Origin: JAVBRU01 sp031547595
GTDB taxonomy: Bacteria; Bacillota; Clostridia; Christensenellales; Aristaeellaceae
Length of the DNA: 59,798 bases
Assembly (NCBI GenBank): GCA_031547595.1
Contig: JAVBRU010000048.1
Span: forward strand, 1-59,798
Reading direction: 5' to 3'
Every line of letters starts with the position of its first letter. The stretch's first letter is position 1. The translations under genes and the position numbers were made by a program. Shown one piece after another: positions 33,543 to 42,549 of the stretch. Below the pieces are notes generated by a model. That model searched no databases. It had not been told where the DNA came from and worked only from the letters and a program-made list of their open reading frames with translations.

Positions 33543-34562
33543 ATGCCACAACGCCGTATCGGGAAACAGACCGTCCAATATGCCAATCCACCCCGCATCA
33601 TTGCCTCCGCCTGTGTGGTAGGCCCCAAGGAAGGGCAAGGCCCCCTCAAAGACCAGTTCGACATCGTGCTGGATGATCCTCTCTATGGGCTGGACAGCTA
33701 CGAGCAGGCCGAGTGCGCCGTCTATCAAGAGGCGTGCAAGCGCTGTATGGAAAAGGGGCATATCACTTCAGAAGGCGTGCAGGCACTGCTGGGCGGGGAT
33801 TTGCTCAACCAGATCATGGCCGCGTCCCTCGCCGCCAGGGAGCTGAGCATTCCCTTCCTCGGTCTATACGGCGCTTGCTCCACCATGAGCGAGAGCCTGC
33901 TGATCGGCTCTATGCTGGTGGACGGAGGTTATGCCTCGCCCGTTTTATGCGCGGCGGGCAGCCACTACGCCACGGCAGAGCGTCAATACCGCTATCCCCT
34001 GGAGTATGCCAACCAGCGCACCCCTGCCGCGCAGTGGACGGTGACGGGCGTGGGTGCATGCCTGCTCAGCGAAAAAGGCGATGCCCTCGCGCGCATCCCC
34101 ATGGCCACCATCGGCCGCGTGGTGGATATGGGCATATCCGATGCCAACAATATGGGTGCTGCCATGGCTCCTGCGGCACTGGATACTTTGGTGTGCCATT
34201 TCAAAGACACCGGGCGCACACCCATGGATTACGACAAGATTATTACAGGCGATTTGGGGCGCATCGGCACCGACATTTTGCACGAGCTGATGAAAAACAA
34301 TAACCTTCCGCTGGAGGAAAACAAGCATATGGATTGCGGCCTGACGATCTTTGGCGAGGATCAGGATGTGCATGCGGGAGGCAGCGGCTGCGGCTGCTCA
34401 GCGTCCGTGCTCAGTGCGCATATTCTGCCGAGGCTGAAGGATGGCACCTGGAAGCGCGTGCTCTTTATGGCGACCGGCGCATTGCTCAGCCCCACCACCA
34501 ACCAACAGGGTGAAACCATACCCGGCGTGGCACACGCCATCGTTTTAGAGGGGGGCAAATAA
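33543..34562 (+). CDS. spoVAD: Stage V sporulation protein AD
   Basis: Dipicolinate-binding subunit with a thiolase-like fold, 339 aa. Motifs: GPKEGQGPLKDQFD, GGDLLNQIMA, GLYGACSTMSE (thiolase-like cysteine loop, Cys near residue 113), GSHYATAERQYRYPLEY, and CSASVLSAHILPRL. GAGGGGGAA precedes the ATG at 33543. spoVAE begins one base after its stop codon. Confidence 0.96.
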   Translation: MPQRRIGKQTVQYANPPRIIASACVVGPKEGQGPLKDQFDIVLDDPLYGLDSYEQAECAVYQEACKRCMEKGHITSEGVQALLGGDLLNQIMAASLAARELSIPFLGLYGACSTMSESLLIGSMLVDGGYASPVLCAAGSHYATAERQYRYPLEYANQRTPAAQWTVTGVGACLLSEKGDALARIPMATIGRVVDMGISDANNMGAAMAPAALDTLVCHFKDTGRTPMDYDKIITGDLGRIGTDILHELMKNNNLPLEENKHMDCGLTIFGEDQDVHAGGSGCGCSASVLSAHILPRLKDGTWKRVLFMATGALLSPTTNQQGETIPGVAHAIVLEGGK

Positions 34563-34563
34563 T

Positions 34564-34926
34564 ATGCTGTGGATGTATGTCAAGGTGTTCCTCTTTGGCG
34601 GCTTGCTGTGCGCCATTGGTGAAATCCTGATTTTGAAAACAAAAATCACCCCTGCCCGCATTCTGGTGGTATATATCACGGCGGGCGTAGTAATCAGTGC
34701 GCTGGGTTTGTATACGCCGCTGGTCCGCTTTGCGGGCGCGGGTGCCACAGTGCCGCTGACCGGGTTTGGCCATGCACTGGCGCAGGGTGCAATCATGGCG
34801 GTGCAGGAGGAGGGCTTTATAGGCGCTTTTACGGGCGGCCTCAGCGCCACAGCGGGGGGAATAGCGGCAGCCATTGTGTTTGGCTTCCTGGCCGCAGTGG
34901 TGTTTAAGCCAAAGCCGAAGGAATAG
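34564..34926 (+). CDS. spoVAE: Stage V sporulation protein AE(b)
   Basis: Membrane subunit of SpoVA, 120 aa, four hydrophobic segments. It shares with SpoVAC the GAGATVPLTGFGHALAQGA pattern, as known for this pair of related subunits. Ribosome site GAGGGGG lies in the end of spoVAD. A clear terminator ends the operon right after. Confidence 0.94.
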   Translation: MLWMYVKVFLFGGLLCAIGEILILKTKITPARILVVYITAGVVISALGLYTPLVRFAGAGATVPLTGFGHALAQGAIMAVQEEGFIGAFTGGLSATAGGIAAAIVFGFLAAVVFKPKPKE

Positions 34927-34931
34927 AAAGC

Positions 34932-34957
34932 GAGGGACGCATTTGCGCCCCTCTTTT
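34932..34957 (+). terminator. Terminator of the spoVA operon
   Basis: GAGGGaCGC-attt-GCGcCCCTC stem with one mismatch, then TTTT. Confidence 0.85.
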
Positions 34958-34982
34958 ATACCCTTTAGAACTCGGTGGTCAT

Positions 34983-35585
34983 TTATTTCTTGCCGTCAAA
35001 TGCGAGGTTATACGCATAGAAGTTCTTGCTGTCCAGGCGATCCTGCACCAAACGCAATAGCTCGCCAAATCGCTGATAGTGCACGATTTCGCGCTGGCGA
35101 AGGAACTTGATAATATCATTCACGTCGGGGTCGTCGCTCAGGCGCAGAATGTTTTCATAGGTCGTTCTCGCCTTTTGCTCCGCCGCCATGTTTTCGTGCA
35201 GGTCGGTCACGGGGTCGCCCTTGACGGCAAACATGCTGGTCATAAAGGGCGTACCGTTGGAGGACAGGGGGAACACGCCAGCGGTATGGTTGACAAAATA
35301 GTCTTCAAACCCCGCGGCCTTGATCTGGGCAACGCTCATGCGGCAGGTCAGCTGACGCACGATGGCGCCCACGATCTCCAGATGCGCCAGCTCCTCGGTG
35401 CCAATGTCGGTCAGCAGTGCCTTGCCCTCGGCAAAGGGCATGGTGTAGCGCTGGCTCAAATAGCGCATGGAGGCAGCAAGCTCGCTATCGGCGCTGCCAA
35501 ACTGGGTGATAATCACTTTGGCCAGGCGCGGATTGGTGTTTGTCAAACGGACGGGGTATTGCAGGTGTTTTTTATAAATCCACAT
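34983..35585 (-). CDS. cotJC: Spore coat protein CotJC (manganese-catalase family)
   Basis: Ferritin-like, dimanganese-type protein of the spore coat, 200 aa. Glu/His ligands are visible in TEELAHLEIVGAIVRQL, ENMAAEQKARTTYENI and REIVHYQRFGELL; GVFPLSSNGTPF is also typical. AAGGAGG before the ATG. Last gene of cotJA-JB-JC. Peroxide removal during sporulation or germination is the usual proposal. Confidence 0.94.
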   Translation of the reverse strand: MWIYKKHLQYPVRLTNTNPRLAKVIITQFGSADSELAASMRYLSQRYTMPFAEGKALLTDIGTEELAHLEIVGAIVRQLTCRMSVAQIKAAGFEDYFVNHTAGVFPLSSNGTPFMTSMFAVKGDPVTDLHENMAAEQKARTTYENILRLSDDPDVNDIIKFLRQREIVHYQRFGELLRLVQDRLDSKNFYAYNLAFDGKK

Positions 35586-35597
35586 ATGCTTGCCTCC

Positions 35598-35987
35598 TTA
35601 GCCCGCGCAGGTGGTGTTACCACACACGCCATCCCACGGCCACGCGTCGTCCAGCCATTCCCAGCGGATGGCGCAGCAGCTGTCATTGCAATCGCCCAGC
35701 TCATCTGCGCAGCCACAGCTGGCCAACATGTCGTCAATGTTGGTGGTGCAGTTGCACGCGGCGTTGTCGATCATCTCCAGCGCGTTGTCCTGCATGCCCA
35801 GATAGTTGCAGGGGCGGTCCAGGTGGATGGAAGCATAGTTGCCATAGGGACACTGGCGGATCAGATGATAATACAGGCGAAGCGCCCGGCGGTCGGTGGG
35901 ATGGGTGTTGAGATACAGGCGAAGCTCCCATGCGGCGAAGGGAATGGCATACTGGTTGCGGAGCACGCTGTTGCGATTGTCAGACAT
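35598..35987 (-). CDS. cotJB: Spore coat protein CotJB with Cys-rich tail
   Basis: 129 aa, about 40 longer than usual. The CotJB core covers residues 1-80 (FAAWELRLYLNTHP, YGNYASIHLDRPCNY is the block before the tail). From about residue 75 an acidic tail has nine or ten Cys in CNC, CGC, CC and similar pairs, plus WEWLDDAWPWDG, and ends CGNTTCAG. Start ATG at 35987 with GAGGGGGC; overlaps cotJA by 8 bases. The tail could cross-link the coat or bind metal; this is inference. Confidence 0.9.
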   Translation of the reverse strand: MSDNRNSVLRNQYAIPFAAWELRLYLNTHPTDRRALRLYYHLIRQCPYGNYASIHLDRPCNYLGMQDNALEMIDNAACNCTTNIDDMLASCGCADELGDCNDSCCAIRWEWLDDAWPWDGVCGNTTCAG

Positions 35988-36285
35988 TGAAGCCGCCCCC
36001 TCTCGCGCCCTGGAAGGGCTTATACAAATCGGGAAACAGCGTGCCGCGCTGCAGCGCCACTTCCACGGGGAAAACACTCTTGAGGCACTGGAAGGGCACA
36101 TAGGCCATGGCGAGGGCTAAGCCCTGCCGGTTGCCATAATCCCTGTCCTGATACAGGCTGCTATCGTCATAGCTGTTGCGGAGCGAAGCCAGCTCGTTAT
36201 ATACGGTGACATCCTCGCGCTCTCTGCGGATGATGGGTTGATCTATGGTCATCGCATTTTGATTCATGCAATAGTTCATGTTCAT
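35980..36285 (-). CDS. cotJA: Spore coat-associated protein CotJA
   Basis: 101 aa. Variable N-terminus (MNMNYCMNQNAMT), then the family block AMAYVPFQCLKSVF ... LFPDLYKPFQGARGG near the C-terminus. The start at 36285 has GAGAGG 6 bases upstream; a longer frame upstream lacks such a site. First gene of the cotJ operon. A mother-cell promoter (sigma-E) is expected but none was convincing. Confidence 0.88.
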   Translation of the reverse strand: MNMNYCMNQNAMTIDQPIIRREREDVTVYNELASLRNSYDDSSLYQDRDYGNRQGLALAMAYVPFQCLKSVFPVEVALQRGTLFPDLYKPFQGARGGGFNV

Positions 36286-36366
36286 GCGCAACCTCTCACT
36301 TTCTGATTTGGCGGTGTAACCCGCCTCTACCAGCATATGGGGCCAAAGGAAAGTGGTGCTTCAAAT

Positions 36367-36394
36367 GAAAAAGCCACCCCGCTCAGAGGTGGCT
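36367..36394 (-). terminator. Terminator of the symporter gene
   Basis: Minus strand AGCCACC ... GGTGGCT stem followed by TTTTTC; it separates the symporter from cotJA. Confidence 0.85.
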
Positions 36395-36408
36395 CTTGTA
36401 TCGAAAGA

Positions 36409-37914
36409 TTACTTTTCAAACGCGAGTTGTATGGTCTTTGCCTCAGGCAGGGTTTTCTGCGTGGCCAAGCTGACCGCGGGCACCACTGCCATGCCGCCGA
36501 TCATCGCGATCACGCCACACAGCGCGGCATTGCTGATGCCAGTCAGTATGGGAATCAGCGCGCCCACGATTACGCCAAAGATCATGCTTGCCCACGCGCC
36601 CGTACGGGTGGTCTTTTTCCAGAGCAAACCATACAGGAACGGCGCCAGGAACGCCCCAGAGATCGTGCCCCAGGACAGGGACATCAGCTGCATGATCGGC
36701 GTGTTTTGCATCAGGAAGTTGATAGCGAGGGACAGGCCCACGAATACCAGGCACAGGATGCGCATGGTGGTAGTCGCCTGCTTTTCGGTGCGCTTGGGGA
36801 AGAGCGGCTGGATCAAGTCCAGCGACAGGGTGGAGGCGGAGGCCAGCACCAGCGAGGTTAACGTGGAAATACTCGCGGAGAGCAGGAGAACAATAAATAA
36901 TCCCTGCATAGCGTCTGGAATGCCTACAACCGTCGTGTCAGTCAGGATGGTGGGCATGATCATATCCTTGGCCATGGTGCCGTTTTCGATGGCAACAGAC
37001 AGCGGCAGGCCGTCCGCGCCCATGATCTGCCCCATAATGACGCGGGAGAAGCCGCCCGCAAAGTACACGCCCCCGGCAATGATCAGGGCAAACGCGGTGG
37101 AAATCACCGTGGCGCGCTTGATGGAGCGCGTATCCTTGATGGCAAAGAACTTGTGCAGCATCTGCGGCATGCCCAGAACACCCAGGGATGTGAGCAGCAC
37201 GTTGCTCAGCAGGGGCACCGCTTTATCAGAGGTCGGGATCATGGAGTTGTAGTTACCCAGCTCGCCCAGTGCTTGAAGGCCGCCCGTCAGGCCGCCCGCG
37301 CTGCGGATGATATACCACACCACTGCGATCACGCCCACAACCATGATAATGCCCTGGATAAAGTCCGTGATGGCGGTGGCGCGGTAGCCGCCGGCAAACA
37401 GGTACAGCGCAGCCAGCGCGGCAATAATAATGATGCACACGGTGTAGTCGATGCCCAGCGCCATCTTGAACATGGTGCCAAGCCCCTTGTATACAGAGGC
37501 AGAGTAGGGCAAAAGGAACACAAAAATCAGCACGGCGGCAAAGGTTTTCATGCTCTTGCTGCCAAAGCGCTCCGCAAAAAACGCAGGAATAGTGCTGGCC
37601 TTTAGCTTTTCGCCCATGCGGCGCACCGGTTTTGCCAGCACGGCCCAGGCAATCAGGCTGCCCACCAGCGCGTTGCCAATGCCCGCCCACGCGGCTGCCA
37701 CGCCATGCTCCCAGCCCATGCTGCCCGCATAGCCGATGATGATGACGGCAGAAAAATAGCTGGTGCCATAGGAAAGCGCGCTCATCCACGCGCCAACACT
37801 TCGGCCGCCCAGCAAAAAGTCGTTCAACGACAGGGATTTCTTTGCAGTTAAAACCAGGACTGTAATGATCATCAGGGCATAGAGAACCAAAATAACATAC
37901 TTCAAGACAGACAC
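36409..37914 (-). CDS. Sodium:solute symporter (SSS family)
   Basis: Membrane transporter of 501 aa with about 13 hydrophobic helices. Family signatures: FLLGGRSVGAWMSALSYGTSYFSAV split as GGRSVGAWMSALSYGTSYF near residues 36-54, KPVRRMGEKL, and GGYRATAITDFIQGIIM (the SSS GG-DxxQ motif). The latter resembles proline/pantothenate-type symporters. Start read as GTG at 37914 with AAGGGAA very close; a TTG four codons on has better spacing. Substrate not deducible. Confidence 0.88.
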   Translation of the reverse strand: MSVLKYVILVLYALMIITVLVLTAKKSLSLNDFLLGGRSVGAWMSALSYGTSYFSAVIIIGYAGSMGWEHGVAAAWAGIGNALVGSLIAWAVLAKPVRRMGEKLKASTIPAFFAERFGSKSMKTFAAVLIFVFLLPYSASVYKGLGTMFKMALGIDYTVCIIIIAALAALYLFAGGYRATAITDFIQGIIMVVGVIAVVWYIIRSAGGLTGGLQALGELGNYNSMIPTSDKAVPLLSNVLLTSLGVLGMPQMLHKFFAIKDTRSIKRATVISTAFALIIAGGVYFAGGFSRVIMGQIMGADGLPLSVAIENGTMAKDMIMPTILTDTTVVGIPDAMQGLFIVLLLSASISTLTSLVLASASTLSLDLIQPLFPKRTEKQATTTMRILCLVFVGLSLAINFLMQNTPIMQLMSLSWGTISGAFLAPFLYGLLWKKTTRTGAWASMIFGVIVGALIPILTGISNAALCGVIAMIGGMAVVPAVSLATQKTLPEAKTIQLAFEK

Positions 37915-38036
37915 TTCCCTTCCATACTACTGCCGCATAGCGGCTTCTACGAGCAATACCATACCATACTCCCCCGCAAAAAGCAAAGTTTTTTTGTTGT
38001 TTTTGCGGGAGAGATAAACTTTTCAGCATTTTATGC

Positions 38037-38065
38037 TTGTATTTCGCACATGGATATGGTAAAAT
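38037..38065 (+). promoter_or_regulatory. Promoter of secG
   Basis: TTGTAT (38037-38042), 17 bases, TAAAAT (38060-38065). Weak -35, good -10. Confidence 0.5.
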
Positions 38066-38099
38066 GAATCCCGCGTTGATTTCAAGGAGGTACTGCCCA

Positions 38100-38339
38100 A
38101 TGACGTTTCTACAGATTCTAGTTGATATTTGCCTGGTTATTTCTGCCCTCGTCATGATCGTCACGGTGCTGCTCCAGTCCAGCGATTCGGACGGCATGAA
38201 CGCCCTGGGCGGCGGCAGCAGCGAGACTTTCTTTGGCAAGAACAAAAATGCGACCTTCGAAGGCAAACTGGCTTTGGCGACCAAGGTTTCCGCGGGCGTG
38301 TTCGTGGTGCTGGCACTGCTGATGATTTTCATCGGCTGA
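38100..38339 (+). CDS. secG: Protein-export membrane protein SecG
   Basis: Accessory subunit of the SecYEG translocon, 79 aa, two membrane helices (about 5-25 and 55-77) joined by the SecG loop LLQSSDSDGMNALGGG ... ETFFGKN. AAGGAGG 9 bases before the ATG. Often followed by rnr and smpB, which are not here. Confidence 0.95.
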   Translation: MTFLQILVDICLVISALVMIVTVLLQSSDSDGMNALGGGSSETFFGKNKNATFEGKLALATKVSAGVFVVLALLMIFIG

Positions 38340-38360
38340 TCGTCCAAGGGGTTGCTTTGC

Positions 38361-38393
38361 AGGGCTGACGTGTTTTTGTCAGCCCTTCTTTTC
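38361..38393 (+). terminator. Terminator of secG
   Basis: AGGGCTGAC ... GTCAGCCCT stem and TTCTTTTC tail. Confidence 0.9.
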
Positions 38394-38419
38394 GTATGTT
38401 GAGAAAGTGAGGATAGCAT

Positions 38420-39037
38420 ATGGCTTTTCAGCGTGACTATATCCTGCGCATGATTGAAATGATGGGCGAGCTATTCCGCCGCCTGGGCGATATGCTGGAT
38501 GATCTGGAGCGGCAAAAGCTGCTGGACGACGTGTGCCGGGAGCAATGCGGCTTCTCCTTGGAGGCCGCGCGCAGCCTGAACCTGGATACTGTGAAGGGCC
38601 TGCTTACGCCCCGTGCGCTGTTCATGCTCAGCGAGCTTTTGTATATTGAGTCGCTGCTACACAAAACCGGCATAGACGAAGCGGCGGAGCTTCGCCTGCG
38701 TTCCTTGCGGCTGCTATCCGCATTGCAGGAGGAAGATGCCCTGTGCACAGAGCGCGCCCCCCGCGCGTATGAGCTGATGCAGGCATGTGAAAACGAGCTG
38801 ACCAGCGATGATTACCTTCAATTGGCGCGCTTTTTTATGGCAGGCGAGCAGTATGACCACGTGGAGGACTGTGTTTTTCTGTCCGTGGAGGGCGCGGAGG
38901 ACAAGCAATATTTTATCACCCAGGGCGTTGCGCTTTTTACCAACATGCTCACCTTGCCCAAGGGCAACCTGGTGCTGGGCGGGCTGCCGGAGGACGAAGT
39001 GCGGCGCGCACTCACCGATTTGAATAACATGGAGTAA
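38420..39037 (+). CDS. DUF6483-like helical protein
   Basis: 205 aa, soluble, almost all helical. Begins MAFQRDYILRMIEMMGELF, a start typical of small Clostridia proteins I recall under DUF6483, then long helices (LYIESLLHKTGIDEAAELRL) and the segment DYLQLARFFMAGEQYDHVED resembling a TPR end. Function unknown. Only 6 bases from the ABC-F gene, so probably cotranscribed. Confidence 0.7.
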   Translation: MAFQRDYILRMIEMMGELFRRLGDMLDDLERQKLLDDVCREQCGFSLEAARSLNLDTVKGLLTPRALFMLSELLYIESLLHKTGIDEAAELRLRSLRLLSALQEEDALCTERAPRAYELMQACENELTSDDYLQLARFFMAGEQYDHVEDCVFLSVEGAEDKQYFITQGVALFTNMLTLPKGNLVLGGLPEDEVRRALTDLNNME

Positions 39038-39043
39038 CCATTT

Positions 39044-40978
39044 ATGATTATTATGACCATCCAGCACCTCAGCAAAGCCTTTGGCGGCAATGAGGTGTTG
39101 CGAGATGTGAATTTGGTGCTGCAGGAAGGCCAGCGCATGGGGCTGGTGGGTGTCAACGGCTGCGGCAAGACCACGCTGCTGCGCATTTTGACCGGCCAGG
39201 AGCATGCGGATGACGGCAATATCGCCATCAGCCGCGCACTGCGCGTGGGATATATGGCGCAGCATGGCGATATCAAACCCGGCAACACCGTGTATGACGA
39301 GCTGGTGGCGGTTTTTGAACCCGTGCACGAGATGGAGGCGCGCCTTCGCCAGATGGAAGAGCAGATGACGAAGGTGACGGACGAGCAGGAATTGATTCGC
39401 CTGGGCGAGCAGTATGCCCGCCTGAACGACGCCTTTGAGAAGGCGGACGGTTATCAGTGGCAATCAAACATACTGGGCGTGCTGGCCGGCCTAGGCTTCA
39501 AAAAAGAGCAGCACAGCCAGCCAGCCCAGCAGCTGAGCGGCGGCGAAATGACGCGCCTGTGCCTGGCCAAGCTATTGCTGCAAAAGCCTGATCTGCTGCT
39601 ACTGGACGAGCCGACCAACCATCTGGACCTGGACGCGCTGTCCTGGCTGGAAAAATATCTGTCCGACTATCGCGGCACGCTGCTGGTGGTATCGCACGAC
39701 CGGTATTTCCTTGACCATGTATGCACGCACATTGCGGAGCTGCTCCTTGGCAGCATCGAGCAATACAACGGCAACTATTCCGTGTATATGACCCAGCGCG
39801 CCGAGCGCTTTGAAAGCCGCATGCGCGCCTATGAGCTGCAGCAAAAGGAAATCGCGCGGCAGGAGGCCATTATCGCGCGGTACCGTTCCTTCAACCGCGA
39901 AAAAAGCATCCGCGCCGCCGAAAGCCGCGAGAAGCGCCTGGATAAGCTGGAGCGCCTGGAAAAACCGCAGGATGAGCGGCACATCCGCTTCCAATTTGAG
40001 GCCAAGCGACGTACCGGCGAAGATGTGCTGATGATCAAGGAACTGAAAAAATCCTTTGGCACGCGCGTGCTGTTTGAACATCTGCACCTACACCTGCACG
40101 CGGGCGACCGTGTGGCGCTGATTGGCCCCAACGGCATTGGCAAGTCCACGCTGTTCCACTGCCTGACGGGCACAGACGTGCCGGATGGCGGCGTCATCCG
40201 CTGGGGCACCAATGTGGATGTGGGGTATTACGACCAGCACCAGCGCGGATTGCATGACAAAAAGACCGTGCTGGACGAGGTGTGGGACGATTTCCCGCGC
40301 ATGGAACAGACGGATATCAGAAGCGCACTCGGGCTGTTTCTGTTGCAGGGCGAGGATGTGTTTATGCCCATCCACACGCTGTCCGGCGGCGAAAAAGGCC
40401 GCGTGGCATTGACGAAGCTGATGCTGCGAAAGGACAACGTGCTGCTGCTGGACGAGCCGACCAACCATCTGGACATGGACAGCCGCGAGGTGCTGGAGGA
40501 TGCGCTGGCCGATTACACCGGCACGATTCTGGCAATCTCGCACGACCGCTATTTTATCAACCGCTTTGCCACACATATTGCGGTGCTGGGCGAGCAGGGG
40601 ATCACCCTGTTTGAAGGCAACTATGACGACTATGTGAGCGGTATAGAGCGTGCCGCCGTGATTGCGCAGGAAGACCCTGCTTTGATCGGCAAAACCCGCA
40701 CCGAAATCACCAAGGAAAAACGCAAATCGCGCCTGGCGAAAGAACAGCTCAAGGTGCTCAAGCAGCAGGCGCGGGACGCGGAAAAGCTGGTTTCGGAGGC
40801 CGAGCAGGCCCTGGCCATTCAGGAAGCCTGCATGGCGCAAGCCGAGATTTATGCCGTGCCGGAGCGCGCCGCCACCGCCGCCAAAGAGTATCAGACGCTC
40901 AAGGACGCACTGGACGCCGCCTATGCTGTGTGGGAGCTGGCCGAGCAGGCCTGGGCGGACGCGCAGGAAGAAGAATAA
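39044..40978 (+). CDS. ABC-F family ATPase
   Basis: Soluble duplicated ATPase, 644 aa, acting on ribosomes in this family. Domain 1: Walker A GVNGCGKTT, signature QLSGGEMTRL, Walker B LLLLDEPTNHLDLDAL; domain 2: GPNGIGKST, TLSGGEKGRVAL, LLLLDEPTNHLDMDS. Between them lies the charged linker (MRAYELQQKEIARQEAI...). A C-terminal coiled coil (about 555-640) resembles Uup/YdiF-type members. No membrane domain, so not a transporter. A housekeeping translation role is more likely than antibiotic resistance, but cannot be settled by eye. Confidence 0.95.
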   Translation: MIIMTIQHLSKAFGGNEVLRDVNLVLQEGQRMGLVGVNGCGKTTLLRILTGQEHADDGNIAISRALRVGYMAQHGDIKPGNTVYDELVAVFEPVHEMEARLRQMEEQMTKVTDEQELIRLGEQYARLNDAFEKADGYQWQSNILGVLAGLGFKKEQHSQPAQQLSGGEMTRLCLAKLLLQKPDLLLLDEPTNHLDLDALSWLEKYLSDYRGTLLVVSHDRYFLDHVCTHIAELLLGSIEQYNGNYSVYMTQRAERFESRMRAYELQQKEIARQEAIIARYRSFNREKSIRAAESREKRLDKLERLEKPQDERHIRFQFEAKRRTGEDVLMIKELKKSFGTRVLFEHLHLHLHAGDRVALIGPNGIGKSTLFHCLTGTDVPDGGVIRWGTNVDVGYYDQHQRGLHDKKTVLDEVWDDFPRMEQTDIRSALGLFLLQGEDVFMPIHTLSGGEKGRVALTKLMLRKDNVLLLDEPTNHLDMDSREVLEDALADYTGTILAISHDRYFINRFATHIAVLGEQGITLFEGNYDDYVSGIERAAVIAQEDPALIGKTRTEITKEKRKSRLAKEQLKVLKQQARDAEKLVSEAEQALAIQEACMAQAEIYAVPERAATAAKEYQTLKDALDAAYAVWELAEQAWADAQEEE

Positions 40979-40991
40979 CAGGAGGCGCATT

Positions 40992-41567
40992 ATGGAGTAT
41001 TTTCTGGGGTTTCTGATTGCTTACGCCATCGATGGTGTCATATTCGGATTCATCACGAGCTATGTGGCAAGCAGCAAGGGATACTCCGACGGCTTTGCCT
41101 GGGGCTTCTTTCTGGGCCTGATTGGCCTGCTTGTTGTCGGGTTCCGACCGGCATTGCAGCAAGAGCCTGCAAAGGAGTATAAACCCATGTATAATGGCGC
41201 ACTGCAAATCTCTGCGAAAGAAACGCAGACCAAGGGCTGGACTTGCAGCTGCGGTGCCAAGAACCCGTATACACTGGATTATTGCCTGGCCTGCCGCAGG
41301 AGCCGCGCGGAAATCAAACCGATTGCAAAGATGCCCTGCCCACACTGCGGCGCCACAAACAACGCGACAAACACGCTATGCTATGCATGCAGCAAAAGCA
41401 TGGCAGACACTGCTGCAACAGAAATCATGGAAGAACCAAAGGCGGCGTTGACCGCCGGCAATGATGCGACTGATCTGTTGGAGAAGCTGGCAAGGCTGCA
41501 CAGTGAAGGCATCCTGACCGATGAGGAGTTCACCCGCAAGAAGGCAGATGTTTTGGCAAAAATGTAA
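40992..41567 (+). CDS. Membrane-anchored zinc-ribbon protein with SHOCT tail
   Basis: 191 aa. N-terminal membrane hairpin (LGFLIAYAIDGVIFGFIT and FAWGFFLGLIGLLVVGF), a RanBP2-like zinc finger (GWTCSCGAKNPYTLDYCLAC), a second CPHCG ... CYAC ribbon, and a C-terminal SHOCT motif (LLEKLARLHSEGILTDEEF). GGAGGCG before the ATG at 40992, 13 bases after the ABC-F stop. Function unknown. Confidence 0.8.
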   Translation: MEYFLGFLIAYAIDGVIFGFITSYVASSKGYSDGFAWGFFLGLIGLLVVGFRPALQQEPAKEYKPMYNGALQISAKETQTKGWTCSCGAKNPYTLDYCLACRRSRAEIKPIAKMPCPHCGATNNATNTLCYACSKSMADTAATEIMEEPKAALTAGNDATDLLEKLARLHSEGILTDEEFTRKKADVLAKM

Positions 41568-41571
41568 CAAT

Positions 41572-41607
41572 AAAAAACCTTGCCTTATGAAAAGAACAAG
41601 GTTTTTT
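41572..41607. terminator. Bidirectional terminator
   Basis: AAAAAACCTTG ... CAAGGTTTTTT; serves the plus gene ending at 41567 and the minus gene ending at 41626. Confidence 0.85.
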
Positions 41608-41625
41608 GCTGAGACGTTTTGTTCG

Positions 41626-42171
41626 CTATTCCCTTACCCGCCGTTCGCGCTCCAACTGCCGCACGCGGCGCCGCATCGGCCACAGCATTTGCGAAAACAT
41701 CCACGCCATACTCAGCAGCAGCATGCCGCACAGCAGGTTGATCACGCCGATTGCATTGCGCGGCATCAAGGAAATCAAAATATTGTATATGCCAATGCTT
41801 AGCTCCATGCAAAACAGCGCAGCCCACATCTGGCAGACCCGGCGATAGTGCGTGAGGCGGGAATCGATATCAGTGAAGATGTCAAACGCGCCCTCGCTGG
41901 CCTTTTTGCGAAAAATCACCCAGCGCATATAGGTGGCCACGCATTCGATGCCGCTGCTTTCCATAAAGGCAATGTATTCGCGGCTTTCCGGGTGGGTAGC
42001 CAGGCGCTCCAGGAGCTCGATCCGGTAGATATATTCACCCTTTTCGCAGTCCTCAAAGGTGTATTTGCAAAAGGTAAAATCAATTAACGCAAGACCCCTT
42101 TGGGACATACGGTTCAGCCAATCTTCTTCGGCCTCAAAGTTGGCATAGAACTTATACAGTACCGTTTTCAT
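41626..42171 (-). CDS. DUF2812-domain membrane protein
   Basis: 181 aa. N-terminal domain typical of DUF2812 (YKFYANFEAEEDWLNRMSQRGLAL, with the E-WLN-x-M-x-x-x-G-L pattern), then two membrane helices near residues 112-132 and 140-160 and a basic tail. DUF2812 proteins usually travel with PadR regulators, as here. Its ATG overlaps the PadR stop (ATGA on the minus strand). Probably an envelope-stress or efflux-related product; function unproven. Confidence 0.85.
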   Translation of the reverse strand: MKTVLYKFYANFEAEEDWLNRMSQRGLALIDFTFCKYTFEDCEKGEYIYRIELLERLATHPESREYIAFMESSGIECVATYMRWVIFRKKASEGAFDIFTDIDSRLTHYRRVCQMWAALFCMELSIGIYNILISLMPRNAIGVINLLCGMLLLSMAWMFSQMLWPMRRRVRQLERERRVRE

Positions 42172-42494
42172 AGCGTCCCCTCCAAAATCAGATTTGCGCT
42201 GGACAGCAGCTCTTGCAGCCGCTTCACTTCGCCCGCCACCATTTGCTTGCCCGCGGCTGTGATCAGGTATTCCTTCTTGCGGCTGTCCTGCGGCATGGGG
42301 ATATCCTGTATCCAGCCCTTGTCTGATAAGGTGTTCAGCGCGCCGTATAATGTGCCCGCGCCCAGCACCACGCGCCCGCCGCTCATGGCTTCTATGGCTT
42401 TGATTACGCCATAGCCGTGCCGTTTTTCATACAGCGAAAGCAAAATATAGAAAACGGCTTCCGTCAGCGCGCCCCGCTCATTGCTCTCCGGCAT
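42168..42494 (-). CDS. PadR-family repressor
   Basis: 108 aa winged-helix regulator. Family signature LYEKRHGYGVIKAIEAMSGG then GTLYGALNTLSDKGWI and KKEYLITAAGKQMV. GGAGGAG precedes the ATG. Its promoter contains two 7-5-7 inverted repeats, so it most likely represses its own operon with the DUF2812 gene. Confidence 0.93.
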   Translation of the reverse strand: MPESNERGALTEAVFYILLSLYEKRHGYGVIKAIEAMSGGRVVLGAGTLYGALNTLSDKGWIQDIPMPQDSRKKEYLITAAGKQMVAGEVKRLQELLSSANLILEGTL

Positions 42495-42513
42495 ACGTAC
42501 TCCTCCAACATTC

Positions 42514-42532
42514 TATATCGTCCGCCGGTATA
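42514..42532. promoter_or_regulatory. PadR operator 2
   Basis: TATATCG-tccgc-CGGTATA, same 7-5-7 plan with one mismatch, 38 bases from operator 1 centre to centre, between promoter and ribosome site. Confidence 0.7.
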
Positions 42533-42549
42533 TCGGCTTCCGTAATATC

